From the NCBI RefSeq assembly GCF_022370835.2, contig NZ_CP092365.1:496001-560000 (forward strand): a stretch of 64,000 bases of DNA, in the 5' to 3' direction. Below are positions 17,380 through 25,898 of this stretch, in pieces. Position 1 is the first letter of the stretch. Every line of letters starts with the position of its first letter. The position numbers and the translations under genes were made by a program. Below the pieces are notes generated by a model. That model did not search any database. It was not told the origin of the DNA and saw only the letters and a list, made by a program, of their open reading frames with translations. This DNA is from Mycolicibacillus parakoreensis. GTDB taxonomy: Bacteria; Actinomycetota; Actinomycetes; Mycobacteriales; Mycobacteriaceae.

Positions 17380-18240
17380 ATGTCGGCAGAGTTGAGCTAC
17401 GACGACACCCTGCGGGAGGTCAGCACCGAGTCCGGGGTGCTGCGCTACCACGAGGCCGGCGACGGCCCGCCGCTGGTGCTGCTGCACGGCTCCGGCCCCG
17501 GGGTGACCGGCTGGCGCAACTTCCGCGGGGTGCTGCCGGCGTTCGCCGAGCGGTACCGCTGCCTGGTGCTGGAGTTCCCCGGCTTCGGGGTCAGCGACGA
17601 CTTCGGCGGGCACCCGATGATCACCGCGTTCGCGGCGATGCCGGCGTTCACCGAGGCCCTGGGGTTGGAATCGGTCGACATCGTCGGCAACTCGATGGGC
17701 GGCACCGTCGGGGTCAACTACGCGATCGGCAACCCCGAGAAGGTGCGCCGGCTGGTCACGATCGGCGGGATCGGCACCAATTTGCTCAGTCCCGGCCCGG
17801 CCGAGGGCATTCGGCTGCTGCAGGAATTCACCGACGACCCCACCCGGGATCGGCTGGTGCGCTGGTTGAAGTCGATGGTCTACGACCCGGCGGTGGTCAC
17901 CGAGGAGCTCATCGAGGAACGCTGGCAGTCGGCCACCGACCCGGAGACCCTGGCGAGCGCGCGGCGGATGTACGGCAGCGAGGCTTTCGCCGCGATGGTC
18001 AAGATGATGCAGTCCGCCAAGACCCCGCAGCCGTGGGCGATGATGCACCGGCTGTCGGTGCCGACGTTGGTCACCTGGGGCCGCGACGACCGGGTCAGCC
18101 CGCTGGACATGGCGCTGATCCCGCTGCGCACCATCCCCAACGCCGAATTCCACGTCTTCCCCAACTGTGGGCACTGGACGATGATCGAGGCCAAGGACGC
18201 CTTCGAACGCGTCGTGCTCGACTTCCTGTCCCGCCCGTAG
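17380..18240 (+). CDS. Alpha/beta hydrolase, meta-cleavage product hydrolase-like
   Basis: A 286-residue alpha/beta hydrolase with LHGSGPGVTGW oxyanion region, nucleophile elbow GNSMGG (Ser105), acid in WGRDDRVSP (Asp236/237) and His265 in NCGHWTMIE. The GSGPG motif and the length match C-C bond hydrolases of the BphD/HsaD group that open ring-cleavage products, but the locus lacks an extradiol dioxygenase. The AGGAGAGAG ribosome site supports ATG 17380 over an upstream GTG at 17368. It lies 33 nt after the second SDR, so it may be the third gene of that operon. Confidence 0.82.
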   Translation: MSAELSYDDTLREVSTESGVLRYHEAGDGPPLVLLHGSGPGVTGWRNFRGVLPAFAERYRCLVLEFPGFGVSDDFGGHPMITAFAAMPAFTEALGLESVDIVGNSMGGTVGVNYAIGNPEKVRRLVTIGGIGTNLLSPGPAEGIRLLQEFTDDPTRDRLVRWLKSMVYDPAVVTEELIEERWQSATDPETLASARRMYGSEAFAAMVKMMQSAKTPQPWAMMHRLSVPTLVTWGRDDRVSPLDMALIPLRTIPNAEFHVFPNCGHWTMIEAKDAFERVVLDFLSRP

Positions 18241-18249
18241 CCCGGTGCG

Positions 18250-19812
18250 TCAGTTGACGCAGGGCACGCCGTTGCCGCCCTCGATCGGACGGCCCTCGTC
18301 GGGGGTGGGCTCGGTGCTCCACCCGTAGGGGTTGGAGGGGTCCGAACCGGACCCCCATGTCGTGGTGGTGGTCGTGGTCGTGGTGGAGGTGGAGGTCAGC
18401 GCCGGCGGGTAGTAGCCGCGGCCGAGGGTGACCTGCACGTGCCCGGCGGGCAGGGCCGGGTCGGGCACCTCGGCGACGTCGATGTCGAGCAGTTCGCCGA
18501 TGCGGGTCGCGTCGGTGTCGGCGCCGGCGCCGTAGGTGATCACGGTGGTGGCGGGGTCCCCGGGTTCGGCGTCGCGGACCGCGTCGGTGCCGTAGCCCAT
18601 CTCCTCCAGGGAGTAGGAGACGGTGGAGGCCAGCCCGGCGGTGTCGCCGGCGTTGACGACGTCGACGAGCGTGTCCGGGTCGGGGGTGGTGTCGGTGGTC
18701 GCCGCCGGGGCGGGGTCCTTGCCGATCGCCGCGGCCACCTCCGCCCGGATGGCGGCCGGGTCGATGATGTTGACCGCCTGGCCGTCGACCATGTCGTAGC
18801 GCAGCACCGGCAGCGTGCGGTACTCCACCGCGCCACCGGCCAGCGCCTCCATCCGGTGGAACTGTTCTTCGCCCCAGCCGGCGGAGAGCACCACGTTCTT
18901 GCGGACCACCGCCATCAGCCGTTTGAGTTTGCCGAGGTCGCTGAACGTGCCGGAGTCGGTGAGCTGATGCATCACCGAGACCAAAAACGCCTGCTGGCGG
19001 TGGGTGCGGTCGAGGTCCCCGTTCTCCAGGCCGTGACGCTGACGCACGAACGCCAACGCCTGCGCGGCGTTGAGGCGCTGGTGGCCGGCCGGGAAGTCCG
19101 CCCCGGAGTACTCGTCGTACACGGCGTGGTTGAGGCAGACCTCCACCCCGCCCAGGCTCTCGGTGAGATCGTAGAAGCCGGCCAGGTTGACCTCGGCGAA
19201 GTAGTCGATCGGCACCCCGGTCAGGTTGCGCACGGCCCGCAACGTCGCCACCCGGCCCGCCTCCCGGCCGCGGGTCTCGAGCTCCTTCTGGTCCTCCACC
19301 CCCTGCTCGGCGAGGAGATTGGCGGTGTAGGCCTTGGTCAGCCCGTAGGCCTCCTTGATCTTGATGTGGTCGTAGCCGGGGATGCCGGTGAACGAGATGT
19401 AGTCGTCGCGGGGGATCGAGAACGCGACCACCCGGTTGTCGGCGCCCACGTGGACCAGGATCAACGTGTTGGTGTTGTAGCCGCCGTCGTCGGAGTCGCC
19501 GGCGTGCAGCTGGTTGAGCACGGTGTCGGGCAGCTCGTTGCCGTCCTGATCCTTGCGGGAGTCCAGGCCCATCAGCAGGATGTTCATCTCCCCGCCGGTC
19601 GAGTGCGGATCGTCGGCGGTCAGCGCCTCGGAGACGGTGATCCCGTCCAGGGCGCCGTGCGCCACCCAGTAGCCGGCCCCGGTCAACAGCATCGCGGCCA
19701 CCGACACCAGCGCGGTGAGGCCGCGCACCAGTCCGCGCGCGACGCGCACCGACTGCCGCGGCATCCGGTGGCGGCCACCGGTGCGCGGCGCGGGGCGGGC
19801 CTGCGCGTGCAT
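18250..19812 (-). CDS. cpsA: LytR-CpsA-Psr family protein CpsA
   Basis: A 520-residue cell-envelope phosphotransferase-family protein (Rv3484-like) thought to attach arabinogalactan or other polymers to peptidoglycan. A basic N-terminus leads to one membrane helix (LTALVSVAAMLLTGAGYW). The LCP domain follows, with LMGLDSRKD, FSIPRDDYISF and the arginine motif RQRHGLENGDLDRTHRQQ, then a LytR_C domain (VDVVNAGDTAGLASTVSYSL). A run of nine Thr residues and a short Pro/Gly tail end the protein. The frame is open to 19869; ATG 19812 was chosen as the first ATG, and the start is uncertain. Confidence 0.87.
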   Translation of the reverse strand: MHAQARPAPRTGGRHRMPRQSVRVARGLVRGLTALVSVAAMLLTGAGYWVAHGALDGITVSEALTADDPHSTGGEMNILLMGLDSRKDQDGNELPDTVLNQLHAGDSDDGGYNTNTLILVHVGADNRVVAFSIPRDDYISFTGIPGYDHIKIKEAYGLTKAYTANLLAEQGVEDQKELETRGREAGRVATLRAVRNLTGVPIDYFAEVNLAGFYDLTESLGGVEVCLNHAVYDEYSGADFPAGHQRLNAAQALAFVRQRHGLENGDLDRTHRQQAFLVSVMHQLTDSGTFSDLGKLKRLMAVVRKNVVLSAGWGEEQFHRMEALAGGAVEYRTLPVLRYDMVDGQAVNIIDPAAIRAEVAAAIGKDPAPAATTDTTPDPDTLVDVVNAGDTAGLASTVSYSLEEMGYGTDAVRDAEPGDPATTVITYGAGADTDATRIGELLDIDVAEVPDPALPAGHVQVTLGRGYYPPALTSTSTTTTTTTTTWGSGSDPSNPYGWSTEPTPDEGRPIEGGNGVPCVN

Positions 19813-19865
19813 CCCCTCAGTATGGGCCAGCGCGCCGGCGGAGCGAAAAACCGCGGTGACCCGGC

Positions 19866-21071
19866 TCACTCCCCCTTCGGGGCGCCGCGGCGGCGGATCG
19901 TCCCGCGTTTACGGGCCTTCGACCGGGACAGCAGCGACGGGGACGGGCCGTCGGCGGTGCGCCGACCGCGCAGCGCCATCGGCGCCAGCGCCCCGGCGGC
20001 GACGAACCCGGCGGCGCTGGGGACACTGAAACCGCTGCCGGCGGCGGGTGTCGGGACGTCGACGTCGGCCAACGCCACCGCCTCGTCGGCGTCGATCGGC
20101 GCCGGCACCGTCGTCGCCCAACTCGGCGGGACCGCGAGTCCGTCGACCTCGTAGGCCTCGCCGAGGGTGGCCGCGGTCGCCGCCGGCGCGGCCGCGACGG
20201 TGGTCTCGCCGTCGGCCATGAGGTGCTGGCCGATCGCGGTGGGCAGCACGCCGGGCGCCCCGGAGGACGCGGTGTCACCGACCGCGGCGGCGATGGCGGT
20301 GAACACGTTCCACGCCACGATGTTGCTGGTCGCGTTGGTCAGCGTCGTGGCGCCGTTCCACAACCCGATACCGCCGGTCGAATTCACCAGGTCGCCGAGG
20401 AAGCCGCTGCCGGTGGACGCGGCACCGCCCGCCGACAGCGGGTTGGCGACGGTGGTGGCCAGCTGCTGCATGCCCGACGGCAGGCCGGCGACCAGCCCGG
20501 CGAGCCCACCCTGGGTCGCGGTGGTCGGGCCGGCGGCGAAGCCCTGCCCGCTGGGGCCGACCGGTGTCGACAACGGCGGTAGCTGCGCCGCGGCGGCCGA
20601 GGAGGCCAGATAGGCGTACATGGCGGCCGCGTCCTGGGCCCACATCTGCAGGTAGTGGGCCTCGGTGGCCGCGATCGCCGCGGTGTTTTGGCCCAGCAGG
20701 TTGGTGGCGACCAGCGCGGCCAGTTGGGTCCGGTTGGCGGCGATCACCGGCGGGGGCACCGTCATCGCGTGCGCCGACTCGTAGGCGGCGGCCGAGGCCA
20801 TCGCCTGCGCACCGGCCTGCTCGGCGGCCTCGGCGGTCTGCAGCATCCACGTCACGTACGGGGTCAGCGAGGCGGCCATCGTCATCGCCGTGGGGCCCAG
20901 CCACTCCTCGGTGGTCAGCGCGGTGATCACCGACTGGTAGGCGACCGCGGTGGTGCCCAGCTCGCTGCCCAGCCCGTTCCACGCCCCGGCGGCGGCCATC
21001 ATCGGGCCCGCCCCCGGTCCGGTGTACATCCAGCCGGAGATGATCTCCGGGGGGAGTGCGGCAAAAATCAT
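19866..21071 (-). CDS. PPE family protein
   Basis: A 401-residue PPE protein. It starts [20 protein letters not shown] with the PPE motif near residues 7-9 and has the WxG turn in AAGAWNGLG. The PPE domain spans about residues 1-175. The C-terminal half is Ala/Gly-rich and contains a degenerate SVP motif, DGLAVPPSW, then a basic tail. PPE proteins pair with PE proteins and are exported by type VII secretion systems such as ESX-5. The gene begins 14 nt after the PE gene stop, the usual PE-PPE operon layout. Confidence 0.92.
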   Translation of the reverse strand: MIFAALPPEIISGWMYTGPGAGPMMAAAGAWNGLGSELGTTAVAYQSVITALTTEEWLGPTAMTMAASLTPYVTWMLQTAEAAEQAGAQAMASAAAYESAHAMTVPPPVIAANRTQLAALVATNLLGQNTAAIAATEAHYLQMWAQDAAAMYAYLASSAAAAQLPPLSTPVGPSGQGFAAGPTTATQGGLAGLVAGLPSGMQQLATTVANPLSAGGAASTGSGFLGDLVNSTGGIGLWNGATTLTNATSNIVAWNVFTAIAAAVGDTASSGAPGVLPTAIGQHLMADGETTVAAAPAATAATLGEAYEVDGLAVPPSWATTVPAPIDADEAVALADVDVPTPAAGSGFSVPSAAGFVAAGALAPMALRGRRTADGPSPSLLSRSKARKRGTIRRRGAPKGE

Positions 21072-21085
21072 CGGGGTCCTTCTCG

Positions 21086-21910
21086 CTACACGGCCGGCGG
21101 ACGCGGTGTCAGTTTCGGTTTGACGGCGTACTTCGTCGCTCCGGTGGGCCCGTGGTGGTCACCGCCGGCGGCGGCGGCCGGCAGCCCGCCCGGAACGCCC
21201 GCGTAGGGCATCTCGGCGGGGGCGGCGGCCGCCCGCGCTCCGGCGAGGGCGTTGGCGGGGTTCGCGGCGGTGGGCGCGGTGGTGCCCCAACTCGCCGGCA
21301 CCGACAGCCGCCCCGCCGACGCAGACTGGCCGGTGGCGGCGCTGACCGGGGCGGCCGTGGCGCCCGCGGCCGGCGCCGGCGCGGCGGCCAGGGCGCCGCC
21401 GTCGGCACTGAGGGCCTCCCCGGCACCGAGTTCGGTCTCGCCGGTGAGCGCGGCAGGAGGGATGGCGCTGAATATCGAGGCGGCCGAGCCGAAGTTGCTG
21501 ATCTGGCCCACACCCATCATCGCGGCGTTGCTCAGCATGCCGGCCCCGGCCCCGTAGGAGCCGCCACCGGTGAACAAACCGAGCAGGCCCGACGAGCCGC
21601 CGCCGTCGAGCAGGCCGGCCTCGGCCGCGTTCGCGGTCTCGACACCGCCGTAGGAGGCCGCGTTGGAGCCCAGGGTGGCGACCACCGCGTGGTGGATGGC
21701 GTCGGCCTGGGCGCTGATCTGCTGGTAGAGGGTGCCGTAGGTGGAGAACTGGGCGGCCTGCAGCGCCGAGACGGGGTCGGCGGCCGCCGGGGTGACCGTG
21801 GTGGTGGGGGCCGCGGCCGCACCGTTCTGGGCGGCCAGGGCGGATCCGAGCGCGGCCAGGTTGCCGGCGGCGGCCACCAGGGCCTCCGGGCGGGTGGTCA
21901 CAAAAGACAT
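21086..21910 (-). CDS. PE family protein with an SVP-type C-terminal motif
   Basis: A 274-residue PE protein. The PE domain opens [20 protein letters not shown] (Pro8-Glu9) and runs to about residue 100, with a YxxxE secretion signal in SYGGVETA. An Ala/Gly-rich linker follows and then GRLSVPASW, which fits the GxxSVPxxW motif normally diagnostic of PPE-SVP proteins. The product should dimerise with the downstream PPE protein and leave through a type VII system. The start ATG has an AGGAGCAGGC-type ribosome site just upstream. Confidence 0.9.
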   Translation of the reverse strand: MSFVTTRPEALVAAAGNLAALGSALAAQNGAAAAPTTTVTPAAADPVSALQAAQFSTYGTLYQQISAQADAIHHAVVATLGSNAASYGGVETANAAEAGLLDGGGSSGLLGLFTGGGSYGAGAGMLSNAAMMGVGQISNFGSAASIFSAIPPAALTGETELGAGEALSADGGALAAAPAPAAGATAAPVSAATGQSASAGRLSVPASWGTTAPTAANPANALAGARAAAAPAEMPYAGVPGGLPAAAAGGDHHGPTGATKYAVKPKLTPRPPAV

Positions 21911-22224
21911 GCCTGCTCCTCGTCTACAGAACGCGGACTCGTGAATGTGTTGCCACGCTAGTGAATTGCGGCCCCGGCCTGCGAGTTCGAGTGACGAAAG
22001 AAAGGATCGTTAACGGTCTTTTAACACGCGGCGCGCATTTTTTAACGAAGTGTTTTCACCCGGCGTTTTGTCTGACAGTTTGCTGGATGATTGGTGGGCG
22101 GGGATCCGGTTGGGGCGGCGCCGATCCGGCGTGTCGTCCCGGCTCGGCGGGCTATGTCGGAGCCGGGATGCGCGCGCCCGCCGCGCCGAGGCGGCGGCGC
22201 CGGCGGTGCGCGCCGACCGGCCCG
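21911..22224. other. Non-coding stretch between the PE gene and tRNA-Thr
   Basis: About 314 bases with no convincing gene; the frames that cross it run through the tRNA or lack gene-like sequence. Bases 22010-22070 are unusually AT-rich for this genome (several TTAAC and a TTTTTT run) and probably hold the PE-PPE promoter and upstream elements. A GC hairpin near the tRNA end is listed separately. This is also the junction where gene order departs from H37Rv. Confidence 0.6.
22178..22197 (-). terminator. GC-rich hairpin downstream of tRNA-Thr
   Basis: CCGCCGC and GCGGCGG form a 7-bp stem with a 6-nt loop. It starts 28 nt past the CCA end of the tRNA in the transcript direction. There is no U-tract, which is common for mycobacterial terminators but weakens the call. 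It may end the tRNA transcript. Confidence 0.35.
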
Positions 22225-22299
22225 TGGAGCCCCCCGTCGGGATCGAACCGACGACCTACGCTTTACAAGAGCGTTGCTCTACCACTGAGCTAGGGAGGC
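22225..22299 (-). tRNA. tRNA-Thr (anticodon TGT), CCA encoded
   Basis: The reverse strand reads GCCTCCCTAGCTCAGTGGTA and folds into a complete cloverleaf. It has a 7-bp acceptor stem with one U-G pair, a D-arm with GTGGTA, anticodon stem ACGCT/AGCGT around CTTGTAA (anticodon TGT), and a T-arm with GTTCGATCC. The 72-base body ends in discriminator T followed by an encoded CCA (22225-22227). It would read ACA codons and, by wobble, ACG. tRNA genes are frequent recombination points, and a synteny break lies next to it. Confidence 0.95.
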
Positions 22300-22326
22300 G
22301 CGGCCCCCAGCCTAATGGCGCCGCGG

Positions 22327-23106
22327 TCACCCCGGTCCGGGCACCTCGGGACCGGGGTCGGTGCCGGGAGCGGGGGTGGTCTCGGCGACGATCCGCGCCG
22401 ACCGCACCTCGCGGGTCGTCGCCGACCGGCGCGAGCCGCCGCGCCGGGGCAGCAGCGGGATGCGCTCGGCGATGTTGCTCAGCGGGTTGACCACCAGCGT
22501 GAGCGCGATCACCGCCTCCTGCAGGGTCTCGATCGCCGGTTCGAGCGCCTCCATGCCGGGGGCGAGGCGGCTGAGCGTGTCGGCGACGTTGGCCAACTGC
22601 TCCAGCGGCCCGTTGCGCGCGGTCAACTTGTCGACCAGCCCGCCGTCGGCCAGCAACCGGTCGGCCAGGCCGTCCTCGGCGAGCACCCGCTCGATGAGGC
22701 CGTCCTCGTCGAGCAGCTGGTCGACCAACCCGCCGGGCTGCAGCGCGCGTTGCAGCCCGCCGCCCTCCTCGGTGAGCCGGTCGATCACCCCGCCGGGGGC
22801 GGTGAGCTGATCGATGAGCCCGTCGTCGGCCAGCAGCCGGTCCACCGGGCCGCCGGGGGCCAGTGCGCGGCCCAGCGGCGCGTCGTCGTCCATGAGCCGG
22901 GCCAGCCGGTTGGCGCGGGTGATGGCCTCCTCGAGCCCGAGCATCCCGGCCATCGAGTTCGTCGACACTCCCGGCCCGTCCGCCCCCAGGGCGCGTTTGG
23001 TGACCCCGAGGGCCGCGGTGGCCACGCCGAGCCCGGCGTCGGCGGCGGCCAGGCCGATCTTGGCCGGTGCCAGCGCCGCCTCCGCCAGGTTTTTGCCCAG
23101 GTCCAT
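22327..23106 (-). CDS. Decapeptide-repeat protein, Rv0756c-like
   Basis: A 259-residue protein of unknown function in the position of Rv0756c, divergent from phoP. After an Ala/Gly-rich start (MDLGKNLAEAALAPAKIGLA) the centre (about residues 77-176) consists of some ten tandem 10-residue units such as VDRLLADDGL, IDQLTAPGGV, VDQLLDEDGL and IERVLAEDGL. A hydrophobic stretch (VIALTLVVNPLSNIAERIP) and a basic, Pro-rich tail follow. No signal peptide is obvious. The first ATG at 23106 fits, although the frame stays open upstream. The repeat suggests a regular helical rod or an interaction scaffold. Confidence 0.75.
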   Translation of the reverse strand: MDLGKNLAEAALAPAKIGLAAADAGLGVATAALGVTKRALGADGPGVSTNSMAGMLGLEEAITRANRLARLMDDDAPLGRALAPGGPVDRLLADDGLIDQLTAPGGVIDRLTEEGGGLQRALQPGGLVDQLLDEDGLIERVLAEDGLADRLLADGGLVDKLTARNGPLEQLANVADTLSRLAPGMEALEPAIETLQEAVIALTLVVNPLSNIAERIPLLPRRGGSRRSATTREVRSARIVAETTPAPGTDPGPEVPGPG

Positions 23107-23183
23107 GCCGCCAGTGTATGGGCGCGCCGCGGTTTGCACCGGCGGTATTGGCGCACCGGGACGGCGACGAGGACAATCGGTGC

Positions 23184-23201
23184 TCACAGCAAGTTCACAG
23201 C
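23184..23201 (+). promoter_or_regulatory. PhoP box upstream of phoP
   Basis: TCACAGC-AAGT-TCACAGC is an exact copy of the published mycobacterial PhoP direct repeat (7-bp units, 4-bp spacer). A third, 5-of-7 match, TCAAAGT (23207-23213), follows. The site ends 35 nt before the phoP start, so PhoP probably controls its own operon; it may also affect the divergent repeat-protein gene. Confidence 0.88.
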
Positions 23202-23236
23202 GACCTTCAAAGTTGTGTTCATGCCGGTGCGAACGA

Positions 23237-23965
23237 ATGGACGGTATGACGGCACCAGTGGCAGAAAAATCCGATCCGGAGGCACGGATCCTGGTCGTCG
23301 ACGATGAGGAGAACATCGTCGAGTTGCTCTCGGTGAGCCTGAAGTTCCAGGGCTTCGAGGTGCACACCGCGGTCAACGGTGCCGCCGCGCTCGACCGGGC
23401 CCGCGAGGTGCGCCCCGACGCGGTGATCCTCGACGTGATGATGCCCGGCATGGACGGGTTCGGGGTGCTGCGCCGGCTGCGCGCCGACGGCATCGACGCC
23501 CCGGCGCTGTTTCTGACCGCCCGCGACACCCTGGCCGACAAGATCACCGGGTTGACCCTCGGCGGGGACGACTACGTCACCAAACCGTTCTCGCTGGAGG
23601 AGGTGGTGGCCCGGCTGCGGGTGATCCTGCGGCGCACCGGCAAGGGCACCGAGCAGCCGCGCAGCACCCGGCTGACGTTCGCCGACATCGAACTCGACGA
23701 GGACACCCACGAGGCGTGGAAGGCCGGCGAGCTGGTGTCGCTGTCGCCGACCGAGTTCACCCTGCTGCGGTACTTCATGATCAACGCGGGCACCGTGCTG
23801 AGCAAACCGAAGATCCTCGACCACGTGTGGCGCTACGATTTCGGCGGCGAAGTCAATATCGTCGAGTCCTATGTCTCCTATCTGCGCCGCAAGATCGACA
23901 CCGGTGACAAGCGCCTGCTGCACACCCTGCGCGGGGTGGGCTACGTGCTGCGTGAACCCCGGTAG
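23237..23965 (+). CDS. phoP: Response regulator PhoP
   Basis: A 242-residue OmpR-class response regulator, master regulator of virulence lipids, pH adaptation and ESX-1 functions in M. tuberculosis. The receiver domain has acidic DDEEN, phospho-acceptor Asp in DAVILDVMMPGMDG, Thr in FLTARD and Lys in VTKPFSLEE. The winged-helix DNA-binding domain occupies the C-terminal 100 residues, ending LLHTLRGVGYVLREPR. Sequence is nearly identical to M. tuberculosis PhoP as remembered. ATG 23237 or 23246 may be the start; neither has a strong ribosome site. phoR begins 6 nt downstream. Confidence 0.96.
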   Translation: MDGMTAPVAEKSDPEARILVVDDEENIVELLSVSLKFQGFEVHTAVNGAAALDRAREVRPDAVILDVMMPGMDGFGVLRRLRADGIDAPALFLTARDTLADKITGLTLGGDDYVTKPFSLEEVVARLRVILRRTGKGTEQPRSTRLTFADIELDEDTHEAWKAGELVSLSPTEFTLLRYFMINAGTVLSKPKILDHVWRYDFGGEVNIVESYVSYLRRKIDTGDKRLLHTLRGVGYVLREPR

Positions 23966-23971
23966 GCCCGC

Positions 23972-25390
23972 TTGTCGCTGACCGCACCCCCGCGCCGGGA
24001 ACTGCCGCTGCGGGTCTCGCTGGTCGCCGCCGCCCTGGTGCTGGTGGCGTTCGGCCTGCTGGCCTCCGGGATCGCGGTCACCTCGATCCTGCGGCACAAC
24101 CTGATCAACCGCGCCGACCAGTCGCTGCTGGCGGCCTCGCACACGTGGGCGCGGGTGCCGCGCAGCGTGCCGAGCACCCGCGAGGACCCCAACGCGGGCC
24201 GCCCGCCGTCGAAGTTCTACGTGCGCGGGGTGGACCTCGACGGCAGCGTGTGGCTGGCCGGCAACGACCGGGTCGCCGAGCCCCGGCTGCCCGACGACAA
24301 CGATGTCGGACCCGAACCGGTCACCGTCGGCTCGCTGGACCACTCCGGGGTGCAGTGGCGGGCGATGACGGTGCGCGGCCCCGCGGGGGAACGGATCACG
24401 GTGGCCACCGACCTCGCCGACGTGCAGTCCACCGTGCGGGAGCTGATCTGGTCGCAGGTCGGGATCGGCACCGGGGTGCTGCTGATCCTCGGGGCGCTGG
24501 GCTATGCGGTGGTCAACCGCTCGCTGCGTCCGCTGGGGGAGGTGGAGCGCACCGCCGCGGCGATCGCGGCCGGCCAACTGGACCGCCGGGTCCCCGAGCG
24601 CGACCCGCACACCGAGGTCGGCCGCCTGGCCGCCGCCCTCAACAGCATGCTCGCCCAGCTGCAGCGGGCGGTGGCCGCCTCGGAGTCCTCCGCCGAGCAG
24701 GCCCGCCAATCCGAGGACCGGCTGCGCCGGTTCATCACCGACGCCAGCCACGAGCTGCGCACCCCGCTGACCACCATCCGTGGGTTCGCCGAGCTGTACC
24801 GCCAGGGCGCGGCCGACGACGTCGAGCCGCTGATGTCGCGGATCGAAAGCGAGTCGCGGCGGATGAGCCTGCTGGTGGAGGATCTGCTGCTGCTCGCCCA
24901 ACTCGATGCGCACCGCCCCCTGGAACGCCACCGGGTGGATCTGCTCGCGCTGGCCAGCGACGCCGTGCACGACGGGCAGGCCGTCGCGCCCAAACGGGTG
25001 ATCACCCTGGAGGTCCTCGACGGTCCCGGCACGCCGGAGGTGCTCGGCGACGAGGCGCGGCTGCGCCAGGTGCTGAGCAACCTGGTCTCCAACGCGCTGC
25101 AGCACACCCCCGACGACGCCGCGGTGGCGGTGCGGGTCGGCACCGACGGCGACACCGTGATGCTCGAGGTCGCCGACACCGGGCCGGGCATGAGCGACCA
25201 GGACGCCGAGCGGGTGTTCGAACGGTTCTTCCGCGCCGACTCGTCGCGCACCCGGGCCAGCGGCGGCGCCGGGCTCGGCCTGCCGATCGTCGACTCGCTG
25301 GTCAAGGCCCACGGGGGGACGGTCAGCATCATCACCGTCGCCGAGCGGGGCTGCACGTTTCGGGTGCTGCTGCCGCGGATCACCGGGTAG
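23972..25390 (+). CDS. phoR: Sensor histidine kinase PhoR
   Basis: A 472-residue membrane kinase that phosphorylates PhoP. Two transmembrane helices (about 16-40 and 158-178) bracket an extracytoplasmic sensor domain. A HAMP linker follows (NRSLRPLGEVERTAAAIAAG), then the H-box DASHELRTPLTTIRGFAEL, N-box SNLVSNALQHTP, G1 DTGPGM, F-box ERFFRADSSRTR and G2 GGAGLGLPIVDSL. TTG start at 23972 gives the expected basic N-terminus SLTAPPRRELPLRVS. It is cotranscribed with phoP and convergent with the HIT gene, whose stop lies 10 nt away. Confidence 0.94.
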   Translation: MSLTAPPRRELPLRVSLVAAALVLVAFGLLASGIAVTSILRHNLINRADQSLLAASHTWARVPRSVPSTREDPNAGRPPSKFYVRGVDLDGSVWLAGNDRVAEPRLPDDNDVGPEPVTVGSLDHSGVQWRAMTVRGPAGERITVATDLADVQSTVRELIWSQVGIGTGVLLILGALGYAVVNRSLRPLGEVERTAAAIAAGQLDRRVPERDPHTEVGRLAAALNSMLAQLQRAVAASESSAEQARQSEDRLRRFITDASHELRTPLTTIRGFAELYRQGAADDVEPLMSRIESESRRMSLLVEDLLLLAQLDAHRPLERHRVDLLALASDAVHDGQAVAPKRVITLEVLDGPGTPEVLGDEARLRQVLSNLVSNALQHTPDDAAVAVRVGTDGDTVMLEVADTGPGMSDQDAERVFERFFRADSSRTRASGGAGLGLPIVDSLVKAHGGTVSIITVAERGCTFRVLLPRITG

Positions 25391-25400
25391 GGCGCGGCGG

Positions 25401-25805
25401 TCAGTCCAGTTCGCCGAGCGCGGTGAGGATCTTCGCCTGCGCCTCGTCGAGGGACTCCGGCGAGGGGTCGCGGTCGACGTGGGCGAACCCGAAATCGGAC
25501 AGGTTGCGGGCCGGGAAGACGTGGACGTGCAGGTGCGGCACCTCCAGCCCGGCGATGATCAGCCCGGCGCGTTCGGTGTCGAACGCCGCGCAGACCGCCT
25601 TGCCGATGCGCTGGGCCACGGTCATCACCCGGGTGAACGCCGGGGAGTCGACGTCCTGCCAGCCGTCGATCTCCTCGCGCGGCACCACCAGGGTGTGGCC
25701 CTGGGTCATGGGTTCGATGGTCAAAAACCCGACCACGTCCTCGTCCTCGTAGACGAAGCGGCCGGGCAACTCCCGGTTGATGATCTTGGTGAACACGGTG
25801 GCCAT
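25401..25805 (-). CDS. HIT-family hydrolase, Rv0759c-like
   Basis: A 134-residue histidine-triad protein. The HIT motif H-L-H-V-H is at His91, His93 and His95 ([12 protein letters not shown]), and Asn10, Asp23 and Gly36 fit the fold. HIT proteins hydrolyse nucleotide phosphoramidates or related adenylates. ATG 25805 is chosen from the family start [17 protein letters not shown] three codons upstream (25814) would add MEA and cannot be excluded. Gene position after phoR matches H37Rv. Confidence 0.88.
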   Translation of the reverse strand: MATVFTKIINRELPGRFVYEDEDVVGFLTIEPMTQGHTLVVPREEIDGWQDVDSPAFTRVMTVAQRIGKAVCAAFDTERAGLIIAGLEVPHLHVHVFPARNLSDFGFAHVDRDPSPESLDEAQAKILTALGELD

Positions 25806-25898
25806 GGCCTCCACACTAGGTCTCCGCGCGCGGGCCCCGCGCCGGGGGCGCCCGCCGGGTTGCGGTGATCGGCCGACGCGCAGTGGATAATCCCCGGT

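Noticed and set aside
18340..18400. Run of GTGGTG-like triplets as a repeat element
   Set aside because: It encodes the poly-Thr linker at the C-terminus of CpsA and is explained by coding sequence.
21961..22293. A 110-codon plus-strand frame beside the PE gene
   Set aside because: It runs through the tRNA-Thr gene in antisense and has no gene-like composition.
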